Below, piece after piece: positions 7,055 through 14,810 of a DNA stretch of 64,000 nucleotides. The notes beneath the pieces were generated by a model. It searched no databases. It was not told where the DNA came from and saw nothing but the letters and a program-made list of their open reading frames with translations. The position numbers and the translations under genes are program-made. Within the stretch, counting starts at the first letter, position 1, and the number at the start of each line of letters is the position of its first letter. The stretch is taken from the NCBI GenBank assembly GCA_020852515.1, contig JADZAS010000030.1, positions 1-64,000 on the forward strand, given 5' to 3'. Source of the DNA: Phycisphaerales bacterium. GTDB taxonomy: Bacteria; Planctomycetota; Phycisphaerae; Phycisphaerales; UBA5793.

Positions 7055-9829
7055 ATGTCGAATCAACGGACGAATCAACTGAAGGTGGCCGGCAAGACGC
7101 TGGTGACGGCGGCCCTGGTGGCGGTCGTGGGCATCACGATGCCCTCGGGATGCACGACGACGGAAACGGCCAGCCGCAAACCGATCATCAACGTCAACAC
7201 GCCCAACGGCCGGGTGACCGAGACGCGCTCGTACATCAGCAGCGCGTCCAAGCAGTACCAGCTGCCCGAGAACTACGTGAGCGAAGCGAAGATCGGCATG
7301 GCCCGGGTCGAGCGCACGCTCGCCGACGCCGACGCCACGGCGCTTCAGCAGCAAGCGGTGCAGCGCGAGGGCACCGCCCGCCTTCAGGCCCGCCAGCAGG
7401 AAGCCGCCACGCGCGAGCAGATCGCCATGGCCGAGGCGGAGAAGCTGCAACAGCAGTACGAGGCGGAGCAGAACCGCATCTTCGCCGACATGGCCGCCAA
7501 GCAGCGTGAAATCGAGTCCAACGCTGCCCGCGACGAGGCGCACGTCAACGCGCTCATCAAGGAGCGTCAGACGGTGCAGGATGAAGTGATCTCTCGCGCC
7601 AAGGCCGAGTACGCCCAGGCGACGGCGCGCATCGAAAAGCTCCAGAACATGCGCGAGACCACCGACACCGAAGCCAAGGCCGCCATCGCCGACATGCGCG
7701 AGACCGCCAAGGCGACTCGCCAGCGCGCCGAGGCGACCGTCAACGCCATGCGCGTCGAGGCCAAGGCCGTCAGCGATCAGACCGCGGCGCAGGCCGATGA
7801 ACTGCAGATCCGCATCGACACCGTGCTCCAGCAGAGCGACGCCGAGTCCAAGCGTCTGGCCAGCAAGGCCGCCTCGATGCTCCAGGAAGCCACGGCTCAC
7901 TCGGCCGAGATCAACGCCCGCGCCGACGCCCTCACCGCGCAGGCTTCGCAGGAAGAGTACGACGTCAAGGTGAGCGCCGCCGAGTCGGAATGGGCGCAGG
8001 CGCAGTTCAATCACGAACGCTCGCTCGTCGAGGCCAACTCGAACTTCGCCCGCGCCGAAGCGCAGATCTCTCGGCTCCGGGGCGACGCGCAGGTCATCAC
8101 CGAGCGCGCCAACGCCGACTGCCAGCGCGGCATGGAAGAACTCGAGTCGTGGGCCAAAGACGCCCGCGCCGAGATCGAGAAGATCCGCATCCGCGCCAAT
8201 CGCGCCGAGTCCGTCGCTCGCAGCGAGTTCGTCAAGGCTGAAGCCGAAGCACGCGCCAACGCCATGCGCGAGACCGCGGCTCACCAGCAGGAACTCGCCG
8301 AAGAGCAGATGAAGGAAATCATCGCCGCGGCCAACGAAGAGGCGACCCGCCTGCGGGCCCAGATCATCGATGAGCTGGCGAACCAGCAGAAGCAGAACAG
8401 CGTCGAGGTGCCCGGCAAGACCGATCCCGCCGCGCCCCAGGCCGACGATCTGCACAAGGTGCCCGAGTCGCCGACCGTCACTCCCGTGACGCCGCGCGTC
8501 GAGCCCGAGTACGTCGCCGCCTTCCGCGCTTCGCTCGCCCAAGTGATGAAGGACCGCGCCACGGCTGATGCGCACACGCTGGCGCTCGAGGCCTCGTTCG
8601 CGCAGACCAAGACCAACCTCGACGCGGCCAAGAGCCAGCAGCTGGCCATCGCCGCCGAGCAGAACGCCATCGCCTCGGCTCTCGAGTCGCAGGCCAAGGC
8701 CAAGCTCGTCGAGACGATCGCCACGGCCAACGCCGAACTCGCGTTCGGCAAGACCGAGCACGATCGTTCGATCGTCGAAGCCGGCGCCTTCCGCAAGGAA
8801 GCGCTCGCCCTGGCGACCGATCTTCGCGCCCAGGCCAAGGCGACCTATGACGTGGCCGTCGCCCAGAGCAACCAGCTCAAGGCCGAGTCCGACATGACCG
8901 CTCGCAACGGCCAGACCGAGGCCACCGCGCTGCAGGCCCAGCTCGACGCGCTCAAGCGCCGCGGCAACGCCGAGTACAGCCGGCTCATGGCCGAGGCCGA
9001 CAGCGTCGGTCAGAGCCAGGCCGCGCTCGCGTCACAGTTCGACGCCCAGATTGACGCCGCCCAGCGCACGCTGACGGCTGAACTGGCCAAGCTCGATCGC
9101 TCGATCGAATCGCAGACGATCGTCGCTCAGGCGAACTACGACGAAGCGCTCGTCCGGGCCGACGTCGTGGGCAAGCGCGCGGAGGTGGAGATCGCCCGCA
9201 TTCGCGCCAAGAACGCGCTCGAGCAGTCTTTGGCCGAGGCTGAACTCGATCGCAACCGCAACCTCGTCTACGCCAGCCGCGTCAAGGGTGAGGCCGACGT
9301 CGAGCGTCTCGTGGCCACGGCCCGGGCGCAGAGCGAGCAGGCCAGCGCCCTGAACGAGGCTGAGTACGCTCACCTCCGCGCCGAGCGCGACATCGTGATG
9401 GCCAACGTCGAGGCCGGCCGCAAGACCGCCCTGGCGCAGGAAGAGGCCGTGCGAGCCCAGTTCGGCGCCCGCCTCGTGCAGGTCGATGCCGAACGCGTCA
9501 AGGATGCGGCCGACCTCTACCGCACCGAGACCTTCCGCCAGAAGAACCTCGAGCAGACGCTCGCGCAGGCGGAAGCGACCCGGGCCGAATCGCAGCAGCG
9601 CCTCGCGGCCCTGCGTGCCCAGCAGCAGGAACTGCAGATGGCTGCAATGAAGAACTGGGATCAGCGTCTGGCGGAACTTCGCAACTCGACGAAGAACTTC
9701 CAGATGAACTTCCAGGTGCCCGATCCCTCCACCACGCCCGTCCAGGCCAGTCGCGAGACGGTCAAGACCGGTGACAAGGAGCAGAACGTCGTCCAGATCG
9801 CCGACGTCCCCACGGACGGCAACGACTGA
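7055..9829 (+). CDS. Giant alanine/glutamate-rich coiled-coil protein, possible lipoprotein
   Basis: A 924-residue protein. GGGAGGT sits seven bases before the ATG at 7055; an upstream in-frame ATG at 7010 has no such site. The N-terminus has a hydrophobic segment (LVTAALVAVVGITM) followed by PSGC, a weak lipobox, and this is the only cysteine. From about residue 65 to the C-terminus the sequence is charged, Ala/Glu/Arg/Gln-rich and almost free of Pro and Gly, so it should be one very long helix or coiled coil. The break is a proline-rich hinge near residues 450-490 (EVPGKTDPAAPQ, TVTPVTP). It ends in a short polar tail. It stands alone with its own terminator. I infer a structural role in the periplasm or envelope; I do not recognise a named family. 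Confidence 0.75.
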   Translation: MSNQRTNQLKVAGKTLVTAALVAVVGITMPSGCTTTETASRKPIINVNTPNGRVTETRSYISSASKQYQLPENYVSEAKIGMARVERTLADADATALQQQAVQREGTARLQARQQEAATREQIAMAEAEKLQQQYEAEQNRIFADMAAKQREIESNAARDEAHVNALIKERQTVQDEVISRAKAEYAQATARIEKLQNMRETTDTEAKAAIADMRETAKATRQRAEATVNAMRVEAKAVSDQTAAQADELQIRIDTVLQQSDAESKRLASKAASMLQEATAHSAEINARADALTAQASQEEYDVKVSAAESEWAQAQFNHERSLVEANSNFARAEAQISRLRGDAQVITERANADCQRGMEELESWAKDARAEIEKIRIRANRAESVARSEFVKAEAEARANAMRETAAHQQELAEEQMKEIIAAANEEATRLRAQIIDELANQQKQNSVEVPGKTDPAAPQADDLHKVPESPTVTPVTPRVEPEYVAAFRASLAQVMKDRATADAHTLALEASFAQTKTNLDAAKSQQLAIAAEQNAIASALESQAKAKLVETIATANAELAFGKTEHDRSIVEAGAFRKEALALATDLRAQAKATYDVAVAQSNQLKAESDMTARNGQTEATALQAQLDALKRRGNAEYSRLMAEADSVGQSQAALASQFDAQIDAAQRTLTAELAKLDRSIESQTIVAQANYDEALVRADVVGKRAEVEIARIRAKNALEQSLAEAELDRNRNLVYASRVKGEADVERLVATARAQSEQASALNEAEYAHLRAERDIVMANVEAGRKTALAQEEAVRAQFGARLVQVDAERVKDAADLYRTETFRQKNLEQTLAQAEATRAESQQRLAALRAQQQELQMAAMKNWDQRLAELRNSTKNFQMNFQVPDPSTTPVQASRETVKTGDKEQNVVQIADVPTDGND

Positions 9830-9861
9830 TCGAAGGCGACGACTGAGTTTCGCTGACCACG

Positions 9862-9899
9862 CCACCGGCCGGGAGCCCTCTCCCGGCCGGTGGTCTTTT
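9862..9899 (+). terminator. Strong rho-independent terminator of the coiled-coil gene
   Basis: A perfect 13-bp stem (CCACCGGCCGGGA at 9862-9874 with TCCCGGCCGGTGG at 9881-9893), loop GCCCTC, followed by TCTTTTC. It lies 33 bases after the stop codon. Confidence 0.9.
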
Positions 9900-10054
9900 C
9901 TGTCCGGCGCGCGATTGAATTTCGACCGCGCTATTCCCGGGATCACGCCCGATGCAGCGCGGCGCGCCGCGCGACCTACCCTTGAGCAAAGCGCGGCGTG
10001 CGCTGCGCCGCCGCAGTCTCCGGCGCGAGCCGCCGCAACTGAAGGGTGAATCGC

Positions 10055-11302
10055 GTGGAAGCGGAAGTGATGCGCGATCTGGCCATTGCACTGGGCCTGG
10101 GGCTGCTGGTCGGGATGCAGCGCGAGTGGGCCGACAAGGCGATTGCCGGCATCCGCACCTTTGCGCTCATCGCCCTGGCCGGGGGGCTGTGCGGCCTCAT
10201 GGCCCGCGAAACGGAATCCCCCTGGACGCTCGCGGCGGGGCTGCTGGCCATCACCTGGATGTTCGCCGTCGGCAACCGGATGCGCCAGTCAGGCCCAGCC
10301 GCGGCCGGACCCGGCGTGACGACGGAGATCGCGGGCATCGTGATGTTTCTCATCGGCGCGCTGCTGCTGATGGAGCACGTGGTGCTCGGCGTGGTCACCG
10401 CCGGAGCCGTCGCGCTGCTGCTGCACTCCAAGGACCCGCTGCACCATTTCGTGGACCGTCTCGGCGCCGACGACCTGCGAGCGGTCGCGCGGCTCATTCT
10501 CATCGGCATGATCATTCTCCCCCTGATGCCCGACAAGGCCTACGGCCCTTACGACGTGCTCAATCCTTTTCGCATCTGGCTCATGGTCGTGCTCATCGTG
10601 GGCATCAGCACGGCGGCCTACGTTGCCCGGCGGCTGATCGGCGCGAAGGCCGGCACGCTGCTGACCGGCATCCTCGGCGGACTCATCTCCAGCACCGCCA
10701 CGACCGTCAGCTCCGCACGACGGGCGCATGCCACTGCCAGCGAGTCGGCGGCGGCTTCGATCATCGTGATGATCGCTTCGACGGTGGTCTTCGGCCGCGT
10801 GCTGTTCGAGGTGGCCATCGTGGCGCCGGGCCTGTTGAGCCGCGTCGCGCCGCCGCTGGCGATCATGATGGGATTCATGCTTCTGATCTGCATACTGGCG
10901 TTCGTGTCGATGCGCTCGAACCTGAATGCGCCCTCGGATGAACAGCCGCCCAAGGACCTCGCCGCGGCAGTGATCTTCGGCCTGCTCTACGCCGCGGTGC
11001 TGCTGGGCGTGTCCGCCGTGCGCGACCACTTCGGCGACGCGGCCCTGTACGTCGTCGCCGGCCTGTCGGGGCTCACTGACATGGATGCAATCACCCTGTC
11101 GAGCGCGCAACTCATGAACAACGGCTCGCTGGAAACGGAAACGGGCTGGCGGCTGATTCTGGTGGGAGCGATGGCGAACCTGCTGTTCAAGTTCGTCGCG
11201 GTGGCGCTGCTCGGCGGGCGGCCGATGATGCGGCGCATCGGCGTCATGTTTGCTGCCAGCGCCGCCGCAGGCGCGGCCCTGCTCTGGCTCTGGCCCCATT
11301 AA
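10055..11302 (+). CDS. MgtC/SapB-type membrane protein with DUF4010 domain
   Basis: A 415-residue polytopic membrane protein. I prefer the GTG at 10055 because GAAGGG lies eight bases upstream; the GTG at 10046 is nine bases longer and lacks a site. The first 130 residues match the MgtC/SapB family (ALGLGLLVGMQREW near the start, then three or four membrane segments). The remainder resembles DUF4010 with about eight more segments and a central GGLISSTATTVSSARRA stretch. Proteins of this build are found in many bacteria without a fixed transport substrate; MgtC itself affects growth at low magnesium. The next gene starts 18 bases downstream, so co-transcription is likely. Confidence 0.8.
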   Translation: MEAEVMRDLAIALGLGLLVGMQREWADKAIAGIRTFALIALAGGLCGLMARETESPWTLAAGLLAITWMFAVGNRMRQSGPAAAGPGVTTEIAGIVMFLIGALLLMEHVVLGVVTAGAVALLLHSKDPLHHFVDRLGADDLRAVARLILIGMIILPLMPDKAYGPYDVLNPFRIWLMVVLIVGISTAAYVARRLIGAKAGTLLTGILGGLISSTATTVSSARRAHATASESAAASIIVMIASTVVFGRVLFEVAIVAPGLLSRVAPPLAIMMGFMLLICILAFVSMRSNLNAPSDEQPPKDLAAAVIFGLLYAAVLLGVSAVRDHFGDAALYVVAGLSGLTDMDAITLSSAQLMNNGSLETETGWRLILVGAMANLLFKFVAVALLGGRPMMRRIGVMFAASAAAGAALLWLWPH

Positions 11303-11320
11303 GCTGAGGATCACGCGGCC

Positions 11321-11773
11321 ATGATCACGCTCAACCAGATCGACTCGCGCATTGCTTCGTTCATGCAGCGCTGGGGCGTGCGCCTGCTGCGCTGGTCGCT
11401 GGCGGTCATCTTCATCTGGTTCGGCGTTCTCAAGCCCTTCGGCCTCTCGCCCGCCGAGCCGCTCGTGCTCAAGACCGTGGACTGGCTGCCGGTGCTGTCG
11501 CCGCGGCAGTGGCTCGGCGTCATCGGCTGGTGGGAAGTGGCCATCGGCATCACCTTCCTCTTCCGCTCCACGCTGCGACTGGCCATCGCCCTGCTGGCGC
11601 TGCAGATGGTCGGCACGTTGATGCCGCTGGTCATGCTGTCCGAAATCACCTTCCAGAGCGGCCGGTACCCCTACGCCCCGACCATGGAGGGGCAGTACAT
11701 CATCAAGAATCTGCTCATCATCTCCGCAGCGCTCGTCGTGGGCGGCACCGTCCGCCGCAGAGGCGCCTCGTGA
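11321..11773 (+). CDS. Small DoxX/DUF417-like integral membrane protein
   Basis: A 150-residue protein with four predicted membrane spans: LLRWSLAVIFIWFGVLK, WLGVIGWWEVAIGITFLF, LRLAIALLALQMVGTLMPLV and IIKNLLIISAALVVGG. The order, the loop EGQYIIKNL before the last span and the length agree with DoxX-like and DUF417 (YkgB-type) proteins, which lack a firmly known reaction. It follows the MgtC-type gene by 18 bases with GAGG upstream. It is annotated by family resemblance only. Confidence 0.7.
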   Translation: MITLNQIDSRIASFMQRWGVRLLRWSLAVIFIWFGVLKPFGLSPAEPLVLKTVDWLPVLSPRQWLGVIGWWEVAIGITFLFRSTLRLAIALLALQMVGTLMPLVMLSEITFQSGRYPYAPTMEGQYIIKNLLIISAALVVGGTVRRRGAS

Positions 11774-11788
11774 ACGAATCAGATTCGT
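11774..11788. other. 15-bp perfect palindrome just after the DoxX-like gene
   Basis: ACGAATC, a central A, GATTCGT. It overlaps the stop codon of the upstream gene. It may be an operator for the following PH-like gene; a weak promoter-like pair TTGACC (11878) and GACAAT (11901) with 17-base spacing follows. The 170-base gap shows nothing else. Confidence 0.35.
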
Positions 11789-11945
11789 CGACCCTGGGCG
11801 GGGTCACCATCCTCACCCAACGGCGGCCCGCCGACGGAAGAGAAGTATGTAATGAAACACAACTCGCTCCTGCCCGGTTGACCTCGCTCCAATTGCGCAC
11901 GACAATCGCAGGCCGGCCGACCGCGTTTCTTCCCGGGAGTTGTGC

Positions 11946-12542
11946 ATGGCGAGCTTTCGTGGCCCATCCGACACCTTCATTCCGATGCACCTGCAGCACG
12001 CGGTGTCAGCGGAACTCTCAGACGGCGAGCAAGTGCTCTGGCAGGCGCAGCCGATCCCGGGACTCTACATCCGTCGGTCGTGGCCGGCGGTGCTATTTGC
12101 CATCCCATGGACGGCCTTCGCCGTGTTCTGGATGTTCGGCGCGGCTGGATTCAAGATGCCGACATTTAGCAGCGGCGCGGATCTCTTTCCCTTGTTTGGC
12201 ATTCCGTTCGTGCTCATCGGCTGCGGCATGTTCTGTTCGCCGCTGGTCCTGCGGCGCAAGGCCCGACGCACCGTCTACGTTCTCACGGACCGGCGCGCGA
12301 TCATCATCACCGGGCTGCTCTCGCTGGACGTACAGTCCTTCCCACCGGATCAGCTGGGGCAGATCCGGCGCAGGCAGCGACGTGACGGCTCGGGCGATCT
12401 CATCTTCAGAACTGAGATCGATTACGACTCTGATGGCGATCGCACGCGCCGCTATATTGGTTTCCTCGCCATTCCGGACGTCAAGTCCGTTGAACATTCG
12501 GTGCGCGACCTTCACCGGATTACTGCATCGTCGAGTGCGTGA
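11946..12542 (+). CDS. Membrane-anchored PH-like (bPH) domain protein
   Basis: A 198-residue protein. GGGAG sits seven bases before the ATG at 11946. The N-terminal third contains DGEQVLWQAQP, then two membrane spans (WPAVLFAIPWTAFAVFWMF and LFPLFGIPFVLIGCGMF), followed by a soluble C-terminal part with YVLTDRRAIII, the usual strand of bacterial pleckstrin-homology domains. It belongs with the many short, function-unknown PH proteins of planctomycetes. A 69-residue membrane protein follows 32 bases later and may be in the same transcript. Confidence 0.75.
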   Translation: MASFRGPSDTFIPMHLQHAVSAELSDGEQVLWQAQPIPGLYIRRSWPAVLFAIPWTAFAVFWMFGAAGFKMPTFSSGADLFPLFGIPFVLIGCGMFCSPLVLRRKARRTVYVLTDRRAIIITGLLSLDVQSFPPDQLGQIRRRQRRDGSGDLIFRTEIDYDSDGDRTRRYIGFLAIPDVKSVEHSVRDLHRITASSSA

Positions 12543-12574
12543 GACGGCACTGCTGACCGGCCGGAAGGAGAATC

Positions 12575-12784
12575 ATGCTCGAACTCATCCTCGCATTTCT
12601 CCTCTGTGGAGTCATCGGCAAGGTCGCCGACTCGGAAAATCTCTCGGCCATCGTCTGGGGCTGCGCCACCTTCGTCGTCGTCATCCTGTGCATGGCCATC
12701 CCCCTGCCCTACCTGCGGCTGGGCGTCGCGCTGGTCGTCATGTTCGTGCTGCTGATGCTCTACAAGATGTACGCTAAGGTCTGA
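12575..12784 (+). CDS. 69-residue membrane protein of unknown function
   Basis: A short gene with a clear ribosome site (GGAAGGAGAATC then ATG). The product is hydrophobic with probably two or three spans (LELILAFLLCGVIGKVA, AIVWGCATFVVVILCMAIPL, RLGVALVVMFVLLML) and ends in a positively charged YKMYAKV. I do not recognise a family. Its position directly after the PH-like gene suggests joint expression. Confidence 0.7.
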   Translation: MLELILAFLLCGVIGKVADSENLSAIVWGCATFVVVILCMAIPLPYLRLGVALVVMFVLLMLYKMYAKV

Positions 12785-12854
12785 GTCGTTTGCAGATTCC
12801 GGCTTATCGCCGCGGGTTCGCTGGCCGATAATCTTGAATCGGAGTGCCCCCTCG

Positions 12855-13256
12855 ATGACGCTCAGACCCGACTTTCGCGCCCTCGTTGACGCCGCAACGG
12901 CCCTGCAGGGCAAGTTCGGCCTTGAAGACGACTTCAGCGCCGCAGCCGTCGCCAGCGCGCTGCGCACCGAGGCGGGCAACGTCTACACCGGCGTGTGTCT
13001 CGACCTCGCCTGCGGCATCGGCTTCTGCGCCGAGCACGCCGCCGTCGCCGAGATGCTCAAGCACCGCGAGACGCGGATCATGGCGATCGTGGCCGTCGGC
13101 AAGCGCGGCCTGCTGCCCCCGTGCGGCCGCTGCCGCGAACTCATGCTGCAGGTCGATGCCCGCAACGCCGACACGCAGGTGCTGCTGCGCGGCGAGCGCA
13201 TCGTGCGTCTGGCCGACCTTCTCCCCGAGCACTGGCTCGAGGCGTATGAGAAGTAG
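12855..13256 (+). CDS. Cytidine-deaminase-like zinc enzyme
   Basis: A 133-residue protein of the cytidine deaminase fold. The zinc site is complete: CAE (Cys58, catalytic Glu60) and PPCGRC (Cys90 and Cys93), the C-A-E / P-C-x-x-C arrangement of Cdd-type and blasticidin-S-type deaminases. Family members remove the amino group from cytidine or related nucleosides in the cytoplasm. The start at 12855 has GGAG about ten bases upstream. The length fits the tetrameric class. Substrate cannot be fixed from sequence: it may be cytidine or a nucleoside analogue. Confidence 0.8.
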   Translation: MTLRPDFRALVDAATALQGKFGLEDDFSAAAVASALRTEAGNVYTGVCLDLACGIGFCAEHAAVAEMLKHRETRIMAIVAVGKRGLLPPCGRCRELMLQVDARNADTQVLLRGERIVRLADLLPEHWLEAYEK

Positions 13257-13285
13257 GGGCGCTCCGGGGATCGGCGGTGCTCGGC

Positions 13286-13855
13286 TCACGCCCCCAGGTG
13301 CTTGTCCACGATGAGTGTGACGACGCGGCGCATGGCTTCGATCGTGGCGTCCCGTCGCGTGACCTGCCGGGTGACGTAGGCGCCTTCCATCACCAGGCCG
13401 ATCTCCTCGGCCAGCGCCGCCGGATCCGAAGCGCCCGCGTAGCCGGCGATCTCGCGCAGGATGTCTTCCATCGCGTCCTTGTGCTCCACCGCCAGTTTGT
13501 GGGCCGGATCGTGCGGCAGCGGGAACTGCACCGCCACGTTGACGAACATGCAGCCGTTGTAGGAGTCGCCGGCGAACAACTCCGCCAGCGCGTCGGGCAC
13601 GGCGAGCAACTGGCCGCGCGGCAGGTCGCCGCCGAGGCGCCGCAGCATCTTGCGAAACGTGTTCTGCCACCACTCATCGTGCCAGCGGAGCGTCTCGACG
13701 ATGAGATCATCCTTGCTCGAAAAGTGGTTGTAGAACGTGGTCTTGGTCACGCCGACGGTGTCGAGGATCCGATCGAGACCGACGGTGTGAAATCCTTCGG
13801 TGTAGAAGAGATCGTGTGCCGTCTGAACGAGTTTTTCCTTGGTCGTCGTCGCCAC
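13286..13855 (-). CDS. TetR/AcrR family transcriptional regulator
   Basis: A 189-residue repressor-type protein. I chose the GTG at 13855, six bases after GGCAGGAG, rather than the ATG at 13882. The N-terminal 50 residues form the TetR helix-turn-helix (FYTEGFHTVGLDRILDTVGVTKTTFYNHF); the C-terminal part is the ligand and dimer domain. It is transcribed away from the OsmC gene, and three copies of ACTTGAC/GTCAAGT lie between them (13921-13949). I infer that it controls itself and the OsmC gene, perhaps in response to an electrophile or oxidant. Confidence 0.9.
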   Translation of the reverse strand: MATTTKEKLVQTAHDLFYTEGFHTVGLDRILDTVGVTKTTFYNHFSSKDDLIVETLRWHDEWWQNTFRKMLRRLGGDLPRGQLLAVPDALAELFAGDSYNGCMFVNVAVQFPLPHDPAHKLAVEHKDAMEDILREIAGYAGASDPAALAEEIGLVMEGAYVTRQVTRRDATIEAMRRVVTLIVDKHLGA

Positions 13856-13920
13856 GATGAACTCCTGCCAATCGCCCGGCATCGGCGATTGAGCCTCAGT
13901 TTATGCCTCCCGCAGCCGCA

Positions 13921-13949
13921 ACTTGACCGGGAGTCAAGTTCGACTTGAC
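13921..13949. promoter_or_regulatory. Triple palindromic operator between tetR and the OsmC gene
   Basis: Three half-sites alternate: ACTTGAC (13921-13927), GTCAAGT (13933-13939), ACTTGAC (13943-13949). The last two form a perfect 17-bp palindrome with a 3-base centre, a common shape for TetR operators. The site lies between the regulator start and the OsmC promoter at 13982. Confidence 0.7.
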
Positions 13950-13981
13950 CTGCAGTCCACGATTGCTGCACCGGCAGTCCA

Positions 13982-14009
13982 TTGTCAACGCTCAATCGCA
14001 TCGTACATT
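13982..14009 (+). promoter_or_regulatory. Sigma-70-like promoter of the OsmC gene
   Basis: TTGTCA (13982-13987) and TACATT (14004-14009) with 16 bases between them. Transcription would begin near 14016, giving a leader of about 110 bases. The operator array sits just upstream. Confidence 0.5.
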
Positions 14010-14124
14010 TGGCCAATCAATGACGAGCGCAGCCATGGATGCTGCGAGTCGCATTGACGCACGTGCAATCGTTGACCCCATGGACCTCTGAATCATTCAA
14101 CCCAGTTCTGAAAGGATCGGCACC

Positions 14125-14685
14125 ATGACCACCGCAACTGCTCATCTCAACGGCATCGACACCGACGGCATCAAGCAACTCGTCCGCACCATCAAGCAGG
14201 ACCATCGCCAGGGCCTGGCGGACTTCCGCGTCGCCACCCAGTGGAAGCACGGCATGCACAGCCAGACCCGCGTCACCGGCTGGGGCCTGGGCGGAAAGAG
14301 CCTCAAGCACTCGTTCACCATCGACATCGACGAGCCGCGCGAACTCTGCGGGCAGGACCAGTACGCCAACCCGCAGGAGTACCTGCTCGGCGCGATGAAC
14401 GCCTGCATGCTCAACACCTTCGTCGCCGTGTGCTCGCTGCAGGGCGTCGAACTCGAATCGCTCAGCTTCGAGTCCGAAGGTCAGCTCGACCTGCGCGGCT
14501 TTCTCGGCATCGACACGAGCGTCAAGCCCGGTTACGGCGAGATCCGCTACACGATCCGCGTCAAGGGCAACGGCACGCCGGAGCAGTTCCGCAAGGCGCA
14601 CGAGGCGATGATCGCCACCAGCCCCAATTACTTCAACCTCGCCAACGGCATTCCACTCCGCGCCAATCTCATCATCGAAGATTGA
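14125..14685 (+). CDS. OsmC/Ohr-family protein
   Basis: A 186-residue protein of the OsmC fold (NPQEYLLGAMNACM, then a long helix and LESLSFESEGQLDLRGFLG). OsmC and Ohr reduce organic hydroperoxides with two cysteines. Here Cys94 in NAC is the family's first cysteine, but the second position (usually in a HCP-type motif) reads ATSPNYFNL with no cysteine. It may therefore use Cys75 or Cys103, or act otherwise. AAAGGA lies eight bases before the ATG. It is divergent from the TetR gene and ends in its own terminator, so it is a single-gene unit probably controlled by that regulator. Confidence 0.85.
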   Translation: MTTATAHLNGIDTDGIKQLVRTIKQDHRQGLADFRVATQWKHGMHSQTRVTGWGLGGKSLKHSFTIDIDEPRELCGQDQYANPQEYLLGAMNACMLNTFVAVCSLQGVELESLSFESEGQLDLRGFLGIDTSVKPGYGEIRYTIRVKGNGTPEQFRKAHEAMIATSPNYFNLANGIPLRANLIIED

Positions 14686-14725
14686 CGCGCGCGGACCCGC
14701 GCCAGGCTGACCGTCTCCTCCCTGC

Positions 14726-14755
14726 AAGCCCCTGTTCGATGAACAGGGGCTTTTT
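14726..14755 (+). terminator. Rho-independent terminator of the OsmC gene
   Basis: AAGCCCCTGTTC (14726-14737), loop GAT, GAACAGGGGCTT (14741-14752), then TTT. A perfect 12-bp stem with a T run, 40 bases after the stop codon. Confidence 0.95.
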
Positions 14756-14810
14756 GATGGCGCCTGCCCCGCCGCCGCCCCCACTATCATCCGCGGGTTC
14801 GAGCACAGCG

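Noticed and set aside
7049-8761. A 570-codon minus-strand frame opposite the coiled-coil gene
   Set aside because: Low-complexity Gly/Leu/Arg composition mirrors the Ala/Glu-rich coding strand; no start site and no motif.
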